A DNA stretch of 52,586 nt from Fidelibacterota bacterium (GCA_020346745.1 CP070787.1:2859475-2912060); one strand, 5' to 3'. Shown: positions 25,406 through 34,284, counted from the stretch's first letter. Numbers and translations: made by a program. The notes: a model not told the origin generated them from the letters alone.

Positions 25406-26946
25406 GGATTGGTGACGTTCTACAGGGATATCAGCGCCTGCCTCTAATAGCCAGGCTAGCCCTGGCGGGAGTCGTCACTGGCCTCAGTTTCCCACCCTCG
25501 CCGCTCGGATTTCTGGCTTGGGTAGGGCTGGTCCCGCTCGTCAAATCCTGGCTGGACTCGCCCTCACCTCTTCGTTCCGCCTATTACGGCTTTCTGTGGT
25601 CGCTCGGATTCCTGTTGGTGGTTATGTATTGGTTGGCCTTCAACTACGGGACGTACTGGTGGGCAGCGACGATGAGTATGTTAGCAGCGGTCCTTGTGCT
25701 CTCGCTCAACTACATAGTTATCGGCTGGTGGTTTGGCTGGTTGCATGCCAAATTGGGTAGAACGGCATTGTGGCTGCTTCCGCTGCTGTGGGTGAGCATT
25801 GAGTTTCTGCGCAGTTTCGGAACCCTTGGTTTTCCATGGGTCGCCCTGGCGAACGGTCAGACCGCTTTTTTGCTCCCCATTCAGAACGCGGAAATCATTG
25901 GGATTTGGGGTGTGAGCTTCTGGGTGGTGTTGATCAATGTTGTCGTAGTAGAACTATGGACTGCCCGTGAGAAGCAAAGAGCGGCGATCGTTCTGGCGGG
26001 CGTGATCCTTGTTCCGTGGCTCAGCGGTTGGTTGTTATTACCTGAGGTGCCTGCTCCAACGCTGCGTGTGGGAGTGGTCCAACCCAACGTGAATGCAGCC
26101 GCCAAGTGGAATCCGGAAATCCGTCATGAGCACTTTGACCAACTGGTCACTCTTACAAGCGAAGCAGCCAGGGATACACCTGATGTGGTCTTCTGGCCGG
26201 AAGCGGCTACCCCCGCCTATCTCCGCAGGGGCGGGCGACAATACTTGCGACAGATCCAGGAAGAACTGCGGATCCTGAAGGTCCCCGTCGTCACGGGTAT
26301 GCCGGATTATGACCGGAGCCTGGATAACAAGGTGCGGTACTACAATGCAGTCGGATATATCGACAGTACGGGACTGCACAGCGAACAGTATAACAAGATC
26401 CACTTGGTCCCGATGGGGGAGTATATCCCGTTATCGAAATGGATACCGGGTCTCAATGCCCTCAACTTGGGGCAGGGCAACTTTACACATGGCACGGAGT
26501 ATACCCTCTTTGAGGTTGATTCCACTCTTTTTGGCGTCGGGGTATGCTATGAGACGACGTTTCCCCGCCTGAATCGACGTTTCGTAAGGGAAGGGGCCAG
26601 TTTCTTGGTGGGAGTAGTGAATGATGCCTGGTATCAAACTTCTTCCGGTCCGTATCAACATGCCGCTCAGGCCCGCTACCGGGCGATAGAGTTCCGCCGA
26701 CCAGTGGTGCGCGCGGCGAATACGGGTATCAGTATGATCATCGATCAATCCGGGAGGGTAACACGACGTATGGGCTTAAACAAGGAGGGGACCTTCACCG
26801 CTCAGATTGCGCCCAGCACAGGGATGACTCTTTATGGCCGTTTCGGAGACCTGTTTGCCTGGTTGAATGTAGTGGTGGCCTTGGGGCTCACGGCCATTAT
26901 CTTCCGAAGTTCCTTTAAATCTGAGGCTGAGACAGATGTGGTGTAG
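25402..26946 (+). CDS. lnt: Apolipoprotein N-acyltransferase
   Basis: Protein of 514 residues. About six or seven N-terminal membrane segments (residues about 15-220) precede a nitrilase-type domain with the catalytic triad Glu267 (FWPEAATP), Lys332 (YNKIHLVPMGEYIP) and Cys382 (GVCYETTFP). A last membrane helix is near 485-505. Lnt adds the third acyl chain to lipoproteins in the inner membrane, so the cell makes triacylated lipoproteins and has an outer membrane. Overlaps ruvX by four bases and the DUF5683 gene by eleven. Confidence 0.95.
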   Translation: MRIGDVLQGYQRLPLIARLALAGVVTGLSFPPSPLGFLAWVGLVPLVKSWLDSPSPLRSAYYGFLWSLGFLLVVMYWLAFNYGTYWWAATMSMLAAVLVLSLNYIVIGWWFGWLHAKLGRTALWLLPLLWVSIEFLRSFGTLGFPWVALANGQTAFLLPIQNAEIIGIWGVSFWVVLINVVVVELWTAREKQRAAIVLAGVILVPWLSGWLLLPEVPAPTLRVGVVQPNVNAAAKWNPEIRHEHFDQLVTLTSEAARDTPDVVFWPEAATPAYLRRGGRQYLRQIQEELRILKVPVVTGMPDYDRSLDNKVRYYNAVGYIDSTGLHSEQYNKIHLVPMGEYIPLSKWIPGLNALNLGQGNFTHGTEYTLFEVDSTLFGVGVCYETTFPRLNRRFVREGASFLVGVVNDAWYQTSSGPYQHAAQARYRAIEFRRPVVRAANTGISMIIDQSGRVTRRMGLNKEGTFTAQIAPSTGMTLYGRFGDLFAWLNVVVALGLTAIIFRSSFKSEAETDVV

Positions 26947-27592
26947 AACGAGAGAACTGGTACTGGTCTTACTGCTCGCCGGGCTGCCGTTGCTGAAGGC
27001 ACAGGCCCCGGCCGCTCCAACAGAAAGAGGGGCGGTGATCAGGTCTTTGATTCTGCCGGGGTGGGGGCAGCACACTCTCGGAGCCCGAACGGCAGCTCGC
27101 CGGATGATGACCATTGAAGCCGGTCTATGGATGACATTCTTCCTGGCACGGGGAGCAGCCGATTGGTACCTGCAGGATTTTCAAGCCTTCGCTGCGCTCC
27201 ATGCAGGAGTGGAATACAGGCACAGTCGACCGGATATTTACTATTACCGCGTCGGACGCTACGACTCAATAGAAGAGTATAACCAGACTCAGCTGCGCCA
27301 GCGCAATCGGATTGACGTTTATCCCCTAGATAGCGGTCTCGATTGGCATTGGGTGGATTCAACCCACAGGGAACGCTACCAGGAACTGCGCCATGCCAGT
27401 ATCGGAGCAGCTAAAGTAGCCTCTTTTGCAGTGGGCGGGATGGTCGTGAACCGAGCCGTCGCGGCGATTCACGTTCTCTTTCTTTCCCGGAGAAGTGCAG
27501 CACCAACCGCGCATTATATTCCCCTTCTTGATGGCGGAATGATCAGTATCAGCCTGCAGCTGGGATATGAACCTGCCCGAATCCAACCATAG
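26936..27592 (+). CDS. DUF5683-type membrane-associated protein, unknown function
   Basis: Protein of 218 residues. Signal peptide or anchor at 6-23 (RELVLVLLLAGLPLLKAQ), then the block IRSLILPGWGQHTLGA (36-50) typical of DUF5683 and related small envelope proteins. Two further hydrophobic stretches follow, at about 62-75 and 158-178. The Tyr- and Arg-rich middle (DIYYYRVGRYDSIEEYNQTQ) has no motif I recognise. No catalytic residues can be named. It overlaps lnt upstream and ecfT downstream, so it is probably an envelope protein made with Lnt. Function unknown. Confidence 0.72.
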   Translation: MWCRTRELVLVLLLAGLPLLKAQAPAAPTERGAVIRSLILPGWGQHTLGARTAARRMMTIEAGLWMTFFLARGAADWYLQDFQAFAALHAGVEYRHSRPDIYYYRVGRYDSIEEYNQTQLRQRNRIDVYPLDSGLDWHWVDSTHRERYQELRHASIGAAKVASFAVGGMVVNRAVAAIHVLFLSRRSAAPTAHYIPLLDGGMISISLQLGYEPARIQP

Positions 27593-28361
27593 CTTGGTAT
27601 TGGATTCTCCTGAAAAATCGCCAATCGGCATAGCTGGTGGAAACCATAATCCCATCGTTTGGGTTATCCTTATCCTCGCCGGATTGCTGGCCGTTTCCTT
27701 TGCAGGTCACCTACTGCAATTGACGTATGTGGCCAGCGCGTATCTGGCGATCTGCATGCTTCTGGGTCTGCGCCTCGCCCCGGTTGCCCGCAGTGTGAAG
27801 ATGATCCTTCCTTGGACGCTTGTCTTTTTTGCTATCCACCTGGTTTTTTCCACTCTGGCCGAGCCGCAACACTCTCCCCTGACTGTACTACGGAGAGAAT
27901 CGATCATACTATTCAGGCTCATCGGCCTGGCGGGAGTCATGGGCGTACTCCGTCAGGGTATGAGTGCTCAATCCCTGGTTGATAGCCTGAAGACCATGGC
28001 GGATCGCCTGCACATCAGGAGCCATCTGGTAGAGGACTTTCTACAGACGCTGCGGTTAATTCTGATCTTTATCCCTCAGGTTCTACGCGAGTACCGTAAC
28101 CTGGAGCGCTTCAACTTGGCCCTGGGATTTACACCGCCCGGTAGCTTGCGGGCCAAGGTCGGATTCTATGGCGGGAATCTGCTGCCGGTCATGTCTCGGT
28201 CCTTGTCCCGTGCACGCCAGCTGGGTGAGGTGATGGATCTGAGAGGTTACGGCAAGGTCATACCGAGAGGCCAGTTGACTCCACTACCGTTCAGAATCAG
28301 GGATGGTGGGATCGCATTGTCAATCATTTTACTTCTGGGTAGTGCAGGATGGGTGTCATAA
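27567..28361 (+). CDS. EcfT/CbiQ-like transporter membrane subunit without its ATPases
   Basis: Protein of 264 residues with about six hydrophobic segments (e.g. PIVWVILILAGLLAVSFAG, MILPWTLVFFAIHLVF). A cytoplasmic coupling region ends in SLSRARQLGEVMDLRGYG, which matches the A-R-G motif by which EcfT/CbiQ proteins contact the ATPases of energy-coupling-factor transporters. No EcfA ATPase or S-component lies in the window, so partners must be encoded elsewhere or the protein has another job. It overlaps the DUF5683 gene by 26 bases and truA by 13, so it is firmly in the operon. The substrate is unknown. Confidence 0.75.
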   Translation: MNLPESNHSLVLDSPEKSPIGIAGGNHNPIVWVILILAGLLAVSFAGHLLQLTYVASAYLAICMLLGLRLAPVARSVKMILPWTLVFFAIHLVFSTLAEPQHSPLTVLRRESIILFRLIGLAGVMGVLRQGMSAQSLVDSLKTMADRLHIRSHLVEDFLQTLRLILIFIPQVLREYRNLERFNLALGFTPPGSLRAKVGFYGGNLLPVMSRSLSRARQLGEVMDLRGYGKVIPRGQLTPLPFRIRDGGIALSIILLLGSAGWVS

Positions 28362-29110
28362 ACTTCAAGCTGCTTGTTGAATACGATGGCACGGCGTTCC
28401 ACGGTTGGCAATCTCAGCGGCGGGAGCGGACCGTGCAGGCGGAGCTGGTGGCAGCTTTGCGGAAAGTCATAGCTCAAGACAGGATCGTGCTCATCGGAGC
28501 CGGGCGGACGGATGCCGGAGTGCATGCGCGCGCCCAGGTAGCCAACGTGCGACTGGACACGTCCATCCGCCCGGAACAGTTACGAAAGGCTATCAACAGC
28601 CACTTGCCGGATGATGTGCGTGTCCAGACGATTGAACCGGTCTCGGACGCTTTCCATGCCCGGAACAGTGCCATGGCGCGTAGATACAGCTATGCAATGA
28701 CCGACACTCAACCCGTCCTCGGCCGGCAATACGTTTGGGCGGTGAAATATCCACTCGAGCGGGACTTGCTGGATGCAGGTGCACGGTTGACTGCGGGACA
28801 GCACGATTTCGCTGGTTTCGTCAAGGCCAATTCAGAGGTAGATTCTACGGTCTGCAAGGTAGAGACTTCGTTGTGGGATCACTCGAAGCATGACATGACC
28901 TATCATATTCGTGCCGATCGGTTTCTCCACCACATGGTGCGCTACTTGGTGGGAACGATGGTTGAAGTAGCACGAGGCCGATATACCCTGGATCAATTCC
29001 AGGCTCAACTTGAGAAAGGTCGGGATTCGATCACGGTATACCGAGCACCAGCCCAGGGATTGGTATTGGAAGAGGTACTCTATCCGGCGGACCAATCAGC
29101 ACTTCCATGA
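28349..29110 (+). CDS. truA: tRNA pseudouridine(38-40) synthase TruA
   Basis: Protein of 253 residues. Catalytic Asp55 lies in the invariant GAGRTDAGVHA (50-60). Other TruA marks are LLVEYDGTAFHGWQ at the start, FHARNSAMARRYSYA, HDFAGFVKA and FLHHMVRYLVGTMVEV. It isomerises U38-U40 in tRNA anticodon stems. It overlaps ecfT by 13 bases. The 56-base gap to the HtrA gene may hold a promoter, but I see no clear boxes or terminator there. Confidence 0.95.
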   Translation: MGVINFKLLVEYDGTAFHGWQSQRRERTVQAELVAALRKVIAQDRIVLIGAGRTDAGVHARAQVANVRLDTSIRPEQLRKAINSHLPDDVRVQTIEPVSDAFHARNSAMARRYSYAMTDTQPVLGRQYVWAVKYPLERDLLDAGARLTAGQHDFAGFVKANSEVDSTVCKVETSLWDHSKHDMTYHIRADRFLHHMVRYLVGTMVEVARGRYTLDQFQAQLEKGRDSITVYRAPAQGLVLEEVLYPADQSALP

Positions 29111-29166
29111 GGTGAGTGTCAAAAGGTGAAAGAAGATTAACCGGACAAATAACAGTATATTGAAGC

Positions 29167-30279
29167 ATGAATAACTGGACTCGAGCTACAAGCATATTCA
29201 TATCACTGATACTCCTGCCACTCATACTGGTGGCGCAGAGTGTGGACGAAGAGATAACCCGAAGTCGTGAAACGGCGCTCATTCAAGCCATCCGGAGAGT
29301 CAGTCCAGCCGTGGCGGGTATCAATGTTGTTAAGTTGCAGAAAGGTCCTAGTGCCTACCGGAGCCTCTTCGATGATCCGTTCTGGTCCTACATGTTCCCG
29401 GAAACCTATCGCCGGGTCGAGAGTCTGGGATCGGGGCTGGTCATCTCCTCCGACGGCTATGTGGTGACAAACGCACACGTGGTTGAGAATGCTGCTGAGA
29501 TCATTATCACGCTGCCAGGAGGTGAGCAGTACGAGGTGGAGGAAAACTTCACCGATGCCTTGACGGATATTGCGCTCTTGAAGATCGATGCCCGTGATCT
29601 TCCGGCGGCTAGGCTGGGGGATTCAGACAAACTGATGATCGGCCAATGGGTGGTCGCCCTGGGGAATCCACTGGGATTGTTCGATGTCGGTAAGCAACCT
29701 ACTGCGACAGCGGGAATCGTCAGTGGTCTGCACATGAATTTCGGTCACAAGCGACCAGGTCGGGTCTATCAGGAGATGATTCAAACGGACGCGTCTATCA
29801 ATCCGGGCAACAGTGGTGGACCGTTGGTGGATGCCGGTGGCGATGTTATCGGCATCAACAGCTTCATATTTACGGAGAATGAGTACTCCGGTGGTTCTAT
29901 TGGCATAGGATTCGCCATCCCCATCAACCGCGTCAAGGAGGTGGTTGAGGAGTTGAAGACCAAAGGGCGTGTTGACCGGAGTTTCGACACCGGGCTCGGA
30001 GGCCGCCCGTTGGATCGCTATTCTCGGAATTACCTGGGAATCTCCCACACGCGCGGGTTCATCATCACGCGCGTGGATAATCGCAGTCCGGGAGATCGTG
30101 CCGGTTTGAAACCTGGAGATGTGATCCTGGAAGTAAACGGCCGGATTGTGAGCACCAAGCGGGACATTCTGAGCGTTATCGAGGAGGACCTCCTCAGGGC
30201 TGGCGATGCCCTGAATTTGTTAATCTGGCGTGAAGGGAAGGAGATCAGTGTGTCTCTAGAGCTGGGACGATCGGGGTAA
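29167..30279 (+). CDS. Periplasmic HtrA/Deg-type serine protease
   Basis: Protein of 370 residues. Signal peptide about 1-23 (SIFISLILLPLILVAQ). Trypsin-like domain with an intact triad: His104 (VVTNAHVVEN), Asp134 (LTDIALLKI) and Ser216 (INPGNSGGPL). One C-terminal PDZ domain at about 280-365 (RAGLKPGDVILEVNGRIV). A single PDZ resembles DegS-type members, but the leader looks cleavable rather than a fixed anchor. Likely role: periplasmic protein quality control or regulated proteolysis. purB starts five bases after its stop. Confidence 0.93.
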   Translation: MNNWTRATSIFISLILLPLILVAQSVDEEITRSRETALIQAIRRVSPAVAGINVVKLQKGPSAYRSLFDDPFWSYMFPETYRRVESLGSGLVISSDGYVVTNAHVVENAAEIIITLPGGEQYEVEENFTDALTDIALLKIDARDLPAARLGDSDKLMIGQWVVALGNPLGLFDVGKQPTATAGIVSGLHMNFGHKRPGRVYQEMIQTDASINPGNSGGPLVDAGGDVIGINSFIFTENEYSGGSIGIGFAIPINRVKEVVEELKTKGRVDRSFDTGLGGRPLDRYSRNYLGISHTRGFIITRVDNRSPGDRAGLKPGDVILEVNGRIVSTKRDILSVIEEDLLRAGDALNLLIWREGKEISVSLELGRSG

Positions 30280-30283
30280 GCGG

Positions 30284-31576
30284 ATGATTTCTCGTTACAC
30301 TACCGCGGAGATGGGCCGCATCTGGAGCGATGTCCATAAGTATGAGACATGGCTGCGTGTTGAAATTGCTGTATGCGAAGTGCTGGCCGGTATGGGGGAA
30401 ATACCTGAGGAATCTCTGGGTACAATCAAAGAGAAAGCATCGTTCGATGCAAACCGCATCCTGGAGATCGAGGCCACCACGCGTCACGATGTGATTGCCT
30501 TCCTCACCAATGTGGCCGAGTATGTCGGGCCAGATTCCAGGTATATCCATCTGGGGATGACCTCATCTGACCTTCTGGATACTTCACTGGCTCTGTTATG
30601 TGTGGCAGCGGGGGAGCAGATACAAACCCGCCTGGAGGCGTTTCACCAGTTGCTCAGGCAGAAGGCGGTAGAATATAAGTATACCTGGCAGATCGGGCGG
30701 ACCCACGGCATTCATGCGGAACCCATCACCCTGGGATTGAAGTTGGCTCTGTGGTCGGAAGAAATGGGCCGCAACCTGCGCCGCTGGAAAGGTGCCTTGG
30801 AGGATATAGCTGTCGGGAAAGTTTCCGGAGTAGTGGGAACTTATGCCCATCTTTCTCCAGAGGTCGAACGGCAGGTGTGCGAACGCCTGGGACTCGAACC
30901 TGCCAGTATCTCGAACCAGATCGTGCAGCGGGACCGCCATGCATACTACCTTTCTTCGGCGGCCATTATTGGAGCTACCCTGGAGAAGGTGGCGGTAGAG
31001 ATTCGCCACTTGCAGCGGACCGAAGTCCGGGAGGCTGAAGAGCCATTCAAAAAAGGTCAGAAGGGCTCGTCCGCTATGCCGCATAAGCGGAATCCAATCA
31101 TTGCCGAGCGGATATCAGGTATGGCCAGACTGTTACGGGCGAACGCTATGGCAGCATTGGAGAATGTGGCCTTGTGGCATGAGCGCGATATCTCTCATTC
31201 TTCGGTAGAGCGGGTCATCATCCCCGACTCCACCACCACACTGGACTATATGCTGATGAAGATGAACGATCTAATCGCCGGTCTGGTAGTGTACCCGGAC
31301 CGGATGATGGACAATATTGGTCAGACCGTTGGTCTCATTTTCAGCCAACCGGTGCTTCTCGCCCTGGTCGAGAAGGGTATCACCCGCGAGGAAGCCTACG
31401 CCATCGTCCAGGGTCATGCGATGAACGTGTGGGAGGGCAGGGGTGACTTCCGCGAGCAGCTAAAGGCAGATCCTGAAGTAACAGCCCTCTTGACGAATGA
31501 GGAGCTGGATGCCTGTTTCGAGATGGAGAGTCTGCGCGAGAAGGTTGACCTGATCTTTGCACGGCTGGGATTGTGA
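30284..31576 (+). CDS. purB: Adenylosuccinate lyase
   Basis: Protein of 430 residues. The fumarase/lyase superfamily signature SSAMPHKRNP carries the catalytic serine (Ser262/263), and HLGMTSSDLLDT and GRTHGIHAEPITLG hold further active-site residues. It acts twice in purine synthesis: SAICAR to AICAR, and adenylosuccinate to AMP. Length and order of motifs match the short bacterial form. Its stop overlaps psd (GTGA). Together with purS and purQ downstream it forms a purine group split by two phospholipid genes. Confidence 0.96.
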   Translation: MISRYTTAEMGRIWSDVHKYETWLRVEIAVCEVLAGMGEIPEESLGTIKEKASFDANRILEIEATTRHDVIAFLTNVAEYVGPDSRYIHLGMTSSDLLDTSLALLCVAAGEQIQTRLEAFHQLLRQKAVEYKYTWQIGRTHGIHAEPITLGLKLALWSEEMGRNLRRWKGALEDIAVGKVSGVVGTYAHLSPEVERQVCERLGLEPASISNQIVQRDRHAYYLSSAAIIGATLEKVAVEIRHLQRTEVREAEEPFKKGQKGSSAMPHKRNPIIAERISGMARLLRANAMAALENVALWHERDISHSSVERVIIPDSTTTLDYMLMKMNDLIAGLVVYPDRMMDNIGQTVGLIFSQPVLLALVEKGITREEAYAIVQGHAMNVWEGRGDFREQLKADPEVTALLTNEELDACFEMESLREKVDLIFARLGL

Positions 31577-32232
31577 CGGGGATCAGGATGGCACCTGAAG
31601 GCCGCATCATACTCATTCCACTGCTGGTCGTGGTGATCGTATCAAATCTGGGACTACTATGGCTGGCTTATCCTTGGCTTAGCGGGACCGTCGGACTGCT
31701 GTGGGTGCTGGTGGGGATATCATTCATCTTTTTCAGAGATCCGGTGCGTCAGCTGCCGGAAGATTCCCAAGCTGTCGTGTCCCCCGCCGACGGTAAAGTA
31801 GTAGCGATTCAGCCTATCGATCAAGATGAATATATCGGTTCTGGGGCTGTGCAGATCTCCATTTTTCTTTCCCTTTTCAACGTCCACGCGCAACGTGTGC
31901 CCTCTGATGCGACGGTGGTGGCGACCAGTTACCGTCGAGGCAGATTTCTGGCGGCATTCAAGTCTGGGGCCAGTAAGGAAAACGAACAGGCAATAACACA
32001 TTTTACGCGCGAGGGGAGTAAATTCACTGTTAAGCAAATAGCCGGATTTATCGCTCGCCGGATTATTTGCTATATGGCGCCGAACAGTGCAGCCCGACGC
32101 GGTGACCGTCTGGGATTCATCAGGTTCGGCTCAAGGGTGGATCTCATTGTACCGGCAGACTTCCAGCTCCTGGTACAAGCAGGGATGCGGGTCAAAGGGG
32201 CTACCACAATAATAGGATATTTTGTCTCTTGA
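31573..32232 (+). CDS. psd: Phosphatidylserine decarboxylase, short form
   Basis: Protein of 219 residues. Two N-terminal hydrophobic segments (about 11-54) anchor it in the membrane. Active-site marks are PADGKV (Asp73), NVHAQRVP (His105), and the self-cleavage site FGSR, where Gly186-Ser187 would yield the pyruvoyl cofactor. This is the compact PSD-A type. It decarboxylates phosphatidylserine to phosphatidylethanolamine and is directly followed by the gene for the preceding step, pssA. GTG start overlapping the purB stop. Confidence 0.93.
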   Translation: MTGIRMAPEGRIILIPLLVVVIVSNLGLLWLAYPWLSGTVGLLWVLVGISFIFFRDPVRQLPEDSQAVVSPADGKVVAIQPIDQDEYIGSGAVQISIFLSLFNVHAQRVPSDATVVATSYRRGRFLAAFKSGASKENEQAITHFTREGSKFTVKQIAGFIARRIICYMAPNSAARRGDRLGFIRFGSRVDLIVPADFQLLVQAGMRVKGATTIIGYFVS

Positions 32233-32969
32233 AGTTTCCTAAACGGATCAATAAATACCACATTCCAAGTCTTTTCACCCTCACGAATCTATTCTTCGGA
32301 TTTCTGGCGGTGATCAGTATTGCCGAGGGATATGTCCTTCGTGCCGCCTACCTGATCATTGCTGCCGGTATTTTCGATGTGCTGGATGGGAAACTCGCCC
32401 GGTGGATTCGGAGTCCATCCCAGTTCGGTACCGAACTTGATTCCCTGGCAGATATGGTCTCCTTCTGCCTCGCGCCCGCATTATTGATCTGGTCGCTGTA
32501 TACCCAGGATTTGCATCCTGTGCTGGCGGCACTCATTGCAGGTGCCCCCTTGTATTTTGGCGCCCTGCGTCTAGCGAAGTACAATGTCAATCAACAGATC
32601 AATCCGAGGCCATATTTCGATGGACTACCATCCCCCATGAACGCCATGGTGGTCGTAGCACTGGTGTTTTACTATACTGAATACAATTATGCTGGCGCTG
32701 CCAAGGTCGTGCTTCCAGTGGTGATGGCTACCTCTTTTCTGATGGTCAGCCCAATCAGATATCCCAAATCTCCCCGCCTCTCGTTTCAAGGGGGATGGGG
32801 CAACAGCGCATTCCTGCTGGGAATTATCGGGCTGGTGATTTCAGGAGTGCTATGGGGCGCTTGGGTATTACTGCCGGGAGTTGCACTCTATATCGTAGGC
32901 GGCTTGGTTCGCTGGTTAACCCGGGCTTACTCAGTGGTCGACCTTGGATCGGTGGAGAAGAAGATTTGA
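32229..32969 (+). CDS. pssA: CDP-diacylglycerol-serine O-phosphatidyltransferase
   Basis: Protein of 246 residues with about seven membrane helices. The CDP-alcohol phosphotransferase signature is intact: Asp50, Asp53-Gly54, Ala57-Arg58, Gly67, Asp71 and Asp75 (FDVLDGKLARW then FGTELDSLADM). It makes phosphatidylserine from CDP-diacylglycerol and serine. TTG start overlapping the psd TGA; the end overlaps purS. The pairing with psd makes the serine substrate more likely than glycerol-phosphate or inositol. Confidence 0.93.
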   Translation: MKFPKRINKYHIPSLFTLTNLFFGFLAVISIAEGYVLRAAYLIIAAGIFDVLDGKLARWIRSPSQFGTELDSLADMVSFCLAPALLIWSLYTQDLHPVLAALIAGAPLYFGALRLAKYNVNQQINPRPYFDGLPSPMNAMVVVALVFYYTEYNYAGAAKVVLPVVMATSFLMVSPIRYPKSPRLSFQGGWGNSAFLLGIIGLVISGVLWGAWVLLPGVALYIVGGLVRWLTRAYSVVDLGSVEKKI

Positions 32970-33214
32970 AGGCTCTCGTTTATATTACACCAAAAGAGGG
33001 GATTCTGGATCCCCAAGGCTTGACGGTTGGCAAGGCCCTACGCAATCTGGGGATGAAGCAAGTTGCGGATGTTCGCATAGGCAAATATGTGGAGATAGAT
33101 CTTCCCAAGACCAAACGCAAGAAAGCGGAAGAGATCACGAAGCAAGCCTGTGACCGTTTGCTGGCGAATCCCAACATTGAAGCCTATCGCTTCGAGATTG
33201 TGGAGGATGGCTAG
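32966..33214 (+). CDS. purS: Phosphoribosylformylglycinamidine synthase, PurS subunit
   Basis: Protein of 82 residues. PurS bridges PurQ and PurL in the three-part FGAM synthase. Typical features are ALVYITPKEGILDPQG, ALRNLGMKQVADVRIGKYVEI and LLANPNIEAYRFEI. The open frame extends upstream into pssA, but the TTG at 32966 fits best: it overlaps the pssA stop, has GGAG eight bases before it, and yields the normal PurS length. purQ starts on the last base of its TAG. purL is not in the window. Confidence 0.94.
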   Translation: MKALVYITPKEGILDPQGLTVGKALRNLGMKQVADVRIGKYVEIDLPKTKRKKAEEITKQACDRLLANPNIEAYRFEIVEDG

Positions 33215-33900
33215 TGCGGTTTGCCATCCTTGTATTTCCAGCCTCGAACTGTGACCACGATGCATATCACGCCGTACGCCATGTATTAGGGGAGGAAGGG
33301 GTGTTCGTCTGGCACAACGAGACCTCGTTAGACGGATTTGATGCCGTGATCATCCCCGGTGGATTTTCGTACGGTGATTATTTGCGCTCAGGTGCGATTG
33401 CCCGCTTCTCTCCGATCATGGAGGCGGTACGAGGATTTGTCGAGGATGGGAAACCGGTGATTGGGATCTGCAACGGATTTCAGATTCTGGTGGAAGCTGG
33501 TCTGCTTCCGGGTGCCCTCATCAGCAACCAAAGCCTGCGGTTTGTGAGCAAAATGGTATACCTCAAGCCGGAAAGTAATAGCAGCTTGTTCACCAAGAAT
33601 CTGGATTGCAGCCAAACGTATCGTATGCCTATTGCACATCAAGCCGGGAATTACGTTGTTGGGCCCGCCGAGCTGGAGAAATTGGAGCAACATGGCCAGG
33701 TCGCTTTCCGATACGCAACCCCGGATGGTGAGATCATTCCTGAGGCCAATCCCAATGGATCCGTGGCCAATATCGCCGGTGTCTTGAATCGTGGGAAAAA
33801 CGTATTGGGATTAATGCCCCATCCCGAGCGGGCAGCCGAGGCTACTGTGGGTTCAGATGATGGGCTGGCAATTTTCAGGTCGATAGCAGGGTATGACTAA
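33214..33900 (+). CDS. purQ: Phosphoribosylformylglycinamidine synthase, glutaminase subunit PurQ
   Basis: Protein of 228 residues, class I glutamine amidotransferase. The nucleophile is Cys86 in IGICNGFQIL, with His203 and Glu205 in LMPHPERA. The start matches the family (FAILVFPASNCDHDAYHAV), and FSYGDYLRSGAIAR is also typical. It supplies ammonia to PurL for FGAM synthesis. GTG start on the last base of the purS stop; the next gene begins on the last base of its TAA. Confidence 0.95.
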   Translation: MRFAILVFPASNCDHDAYHAVRHVLGEEGVFVWHNETSLDGFDAVIIPGGFSYGDYLRSGAIARFSPIMEAVRGFVEDGKPVIGICNGFQILVEAGLLPGALISNQSLRFVSKMVYLKPESNSSLFTKNLDCSQTYRMPIAHQAGNYVVGPAELEKLEQHGQVAFRYATPDGEIIPEANPNGSVANIAGVLNRGKNVLGLMPHPERAAEATVGSDDGLAIFRSIAGYD

Positions 33901-34178
33901 TGGTCATCTCCAATTATCAGAAACGTTCTCTGGGTATTGTCTTCATCACGCTCATCTTTGGCGCCGCGGTTGGAACGGTCCTTGGGGATGTCTTGGGAAT
34001 CATCCTCCCTGAAGGCGTTGTGAAGCAATTCTTTCTCCAATCCGTCAGCTGGGGAATCAGTCCGGTAACGGTTGATGTTTTAGTCGCAACCGTCACATTT
34101 GGCCTGCGAATCAAGTTTAACATAAGTAGTGTTTTAGGTCTGGCTGGGGCGTATTACTTTCTGCGCTATTTCAGGTAA
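33900..34178 (+). CDS. DUF4321 small membrane protein
   Basis: Protein of 92 residues with two or three hydrophobic segments: LGIVFITLIFGAAVGTVLG (11-29), a central one around 55-67, and VLGLAGAYYFLRYF at the end. The pattern GDVLGIILPEG, then WGISPVTVDVLVATVTFGLRIKFN, fits DUF4321, a conserved family of unknown function often found near tatA or cell-envelope genes. Coupled to purQ (TAATG). A 106-base gap follows before tatA. No function can be assigned. Confidence 0.75.
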   Translation: MVISNYQKRSLGIVFITLIFGAAVGTVLGDVLGIILPEGVVKQFFLQSVSWGISPVTVDVLVATVTFGLRIKFNISSVLGLAGAYYFLRYFR

Positions 34179-34273
34179 TTGCTTCCCCGGCAGGTGTATT
34201 CGCCACTGATATGTATGCATTGATTACTGGTGAGGTCGTCGTCAGTTTTGATTAACTTAGTAAGGAATCATTT

Positions 34274-34280
34274 AGGAGGT
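34274..34280 (+). promoter_or_regulatory. Strong ribosome binding site of tatA
   Basis: AGGAGGT, a complete anti-16S match, lies four bases before ATG 34285 and selects it over the in-frame GTG at 34279, which lies inside the site. It is the strongest such site in the window, consistent with TatA being needed in many copies. Confidence 0.8.
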
Positions 34281-34284
34281 GGTC

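Noticed and set aside
32795-32965. Longer N-terminus for purS
   Set aside because: It would overlap pssA by more than 170 bases and add residues not found in PurS; TTG 32966 with GGAG gives the normal 82 residues.
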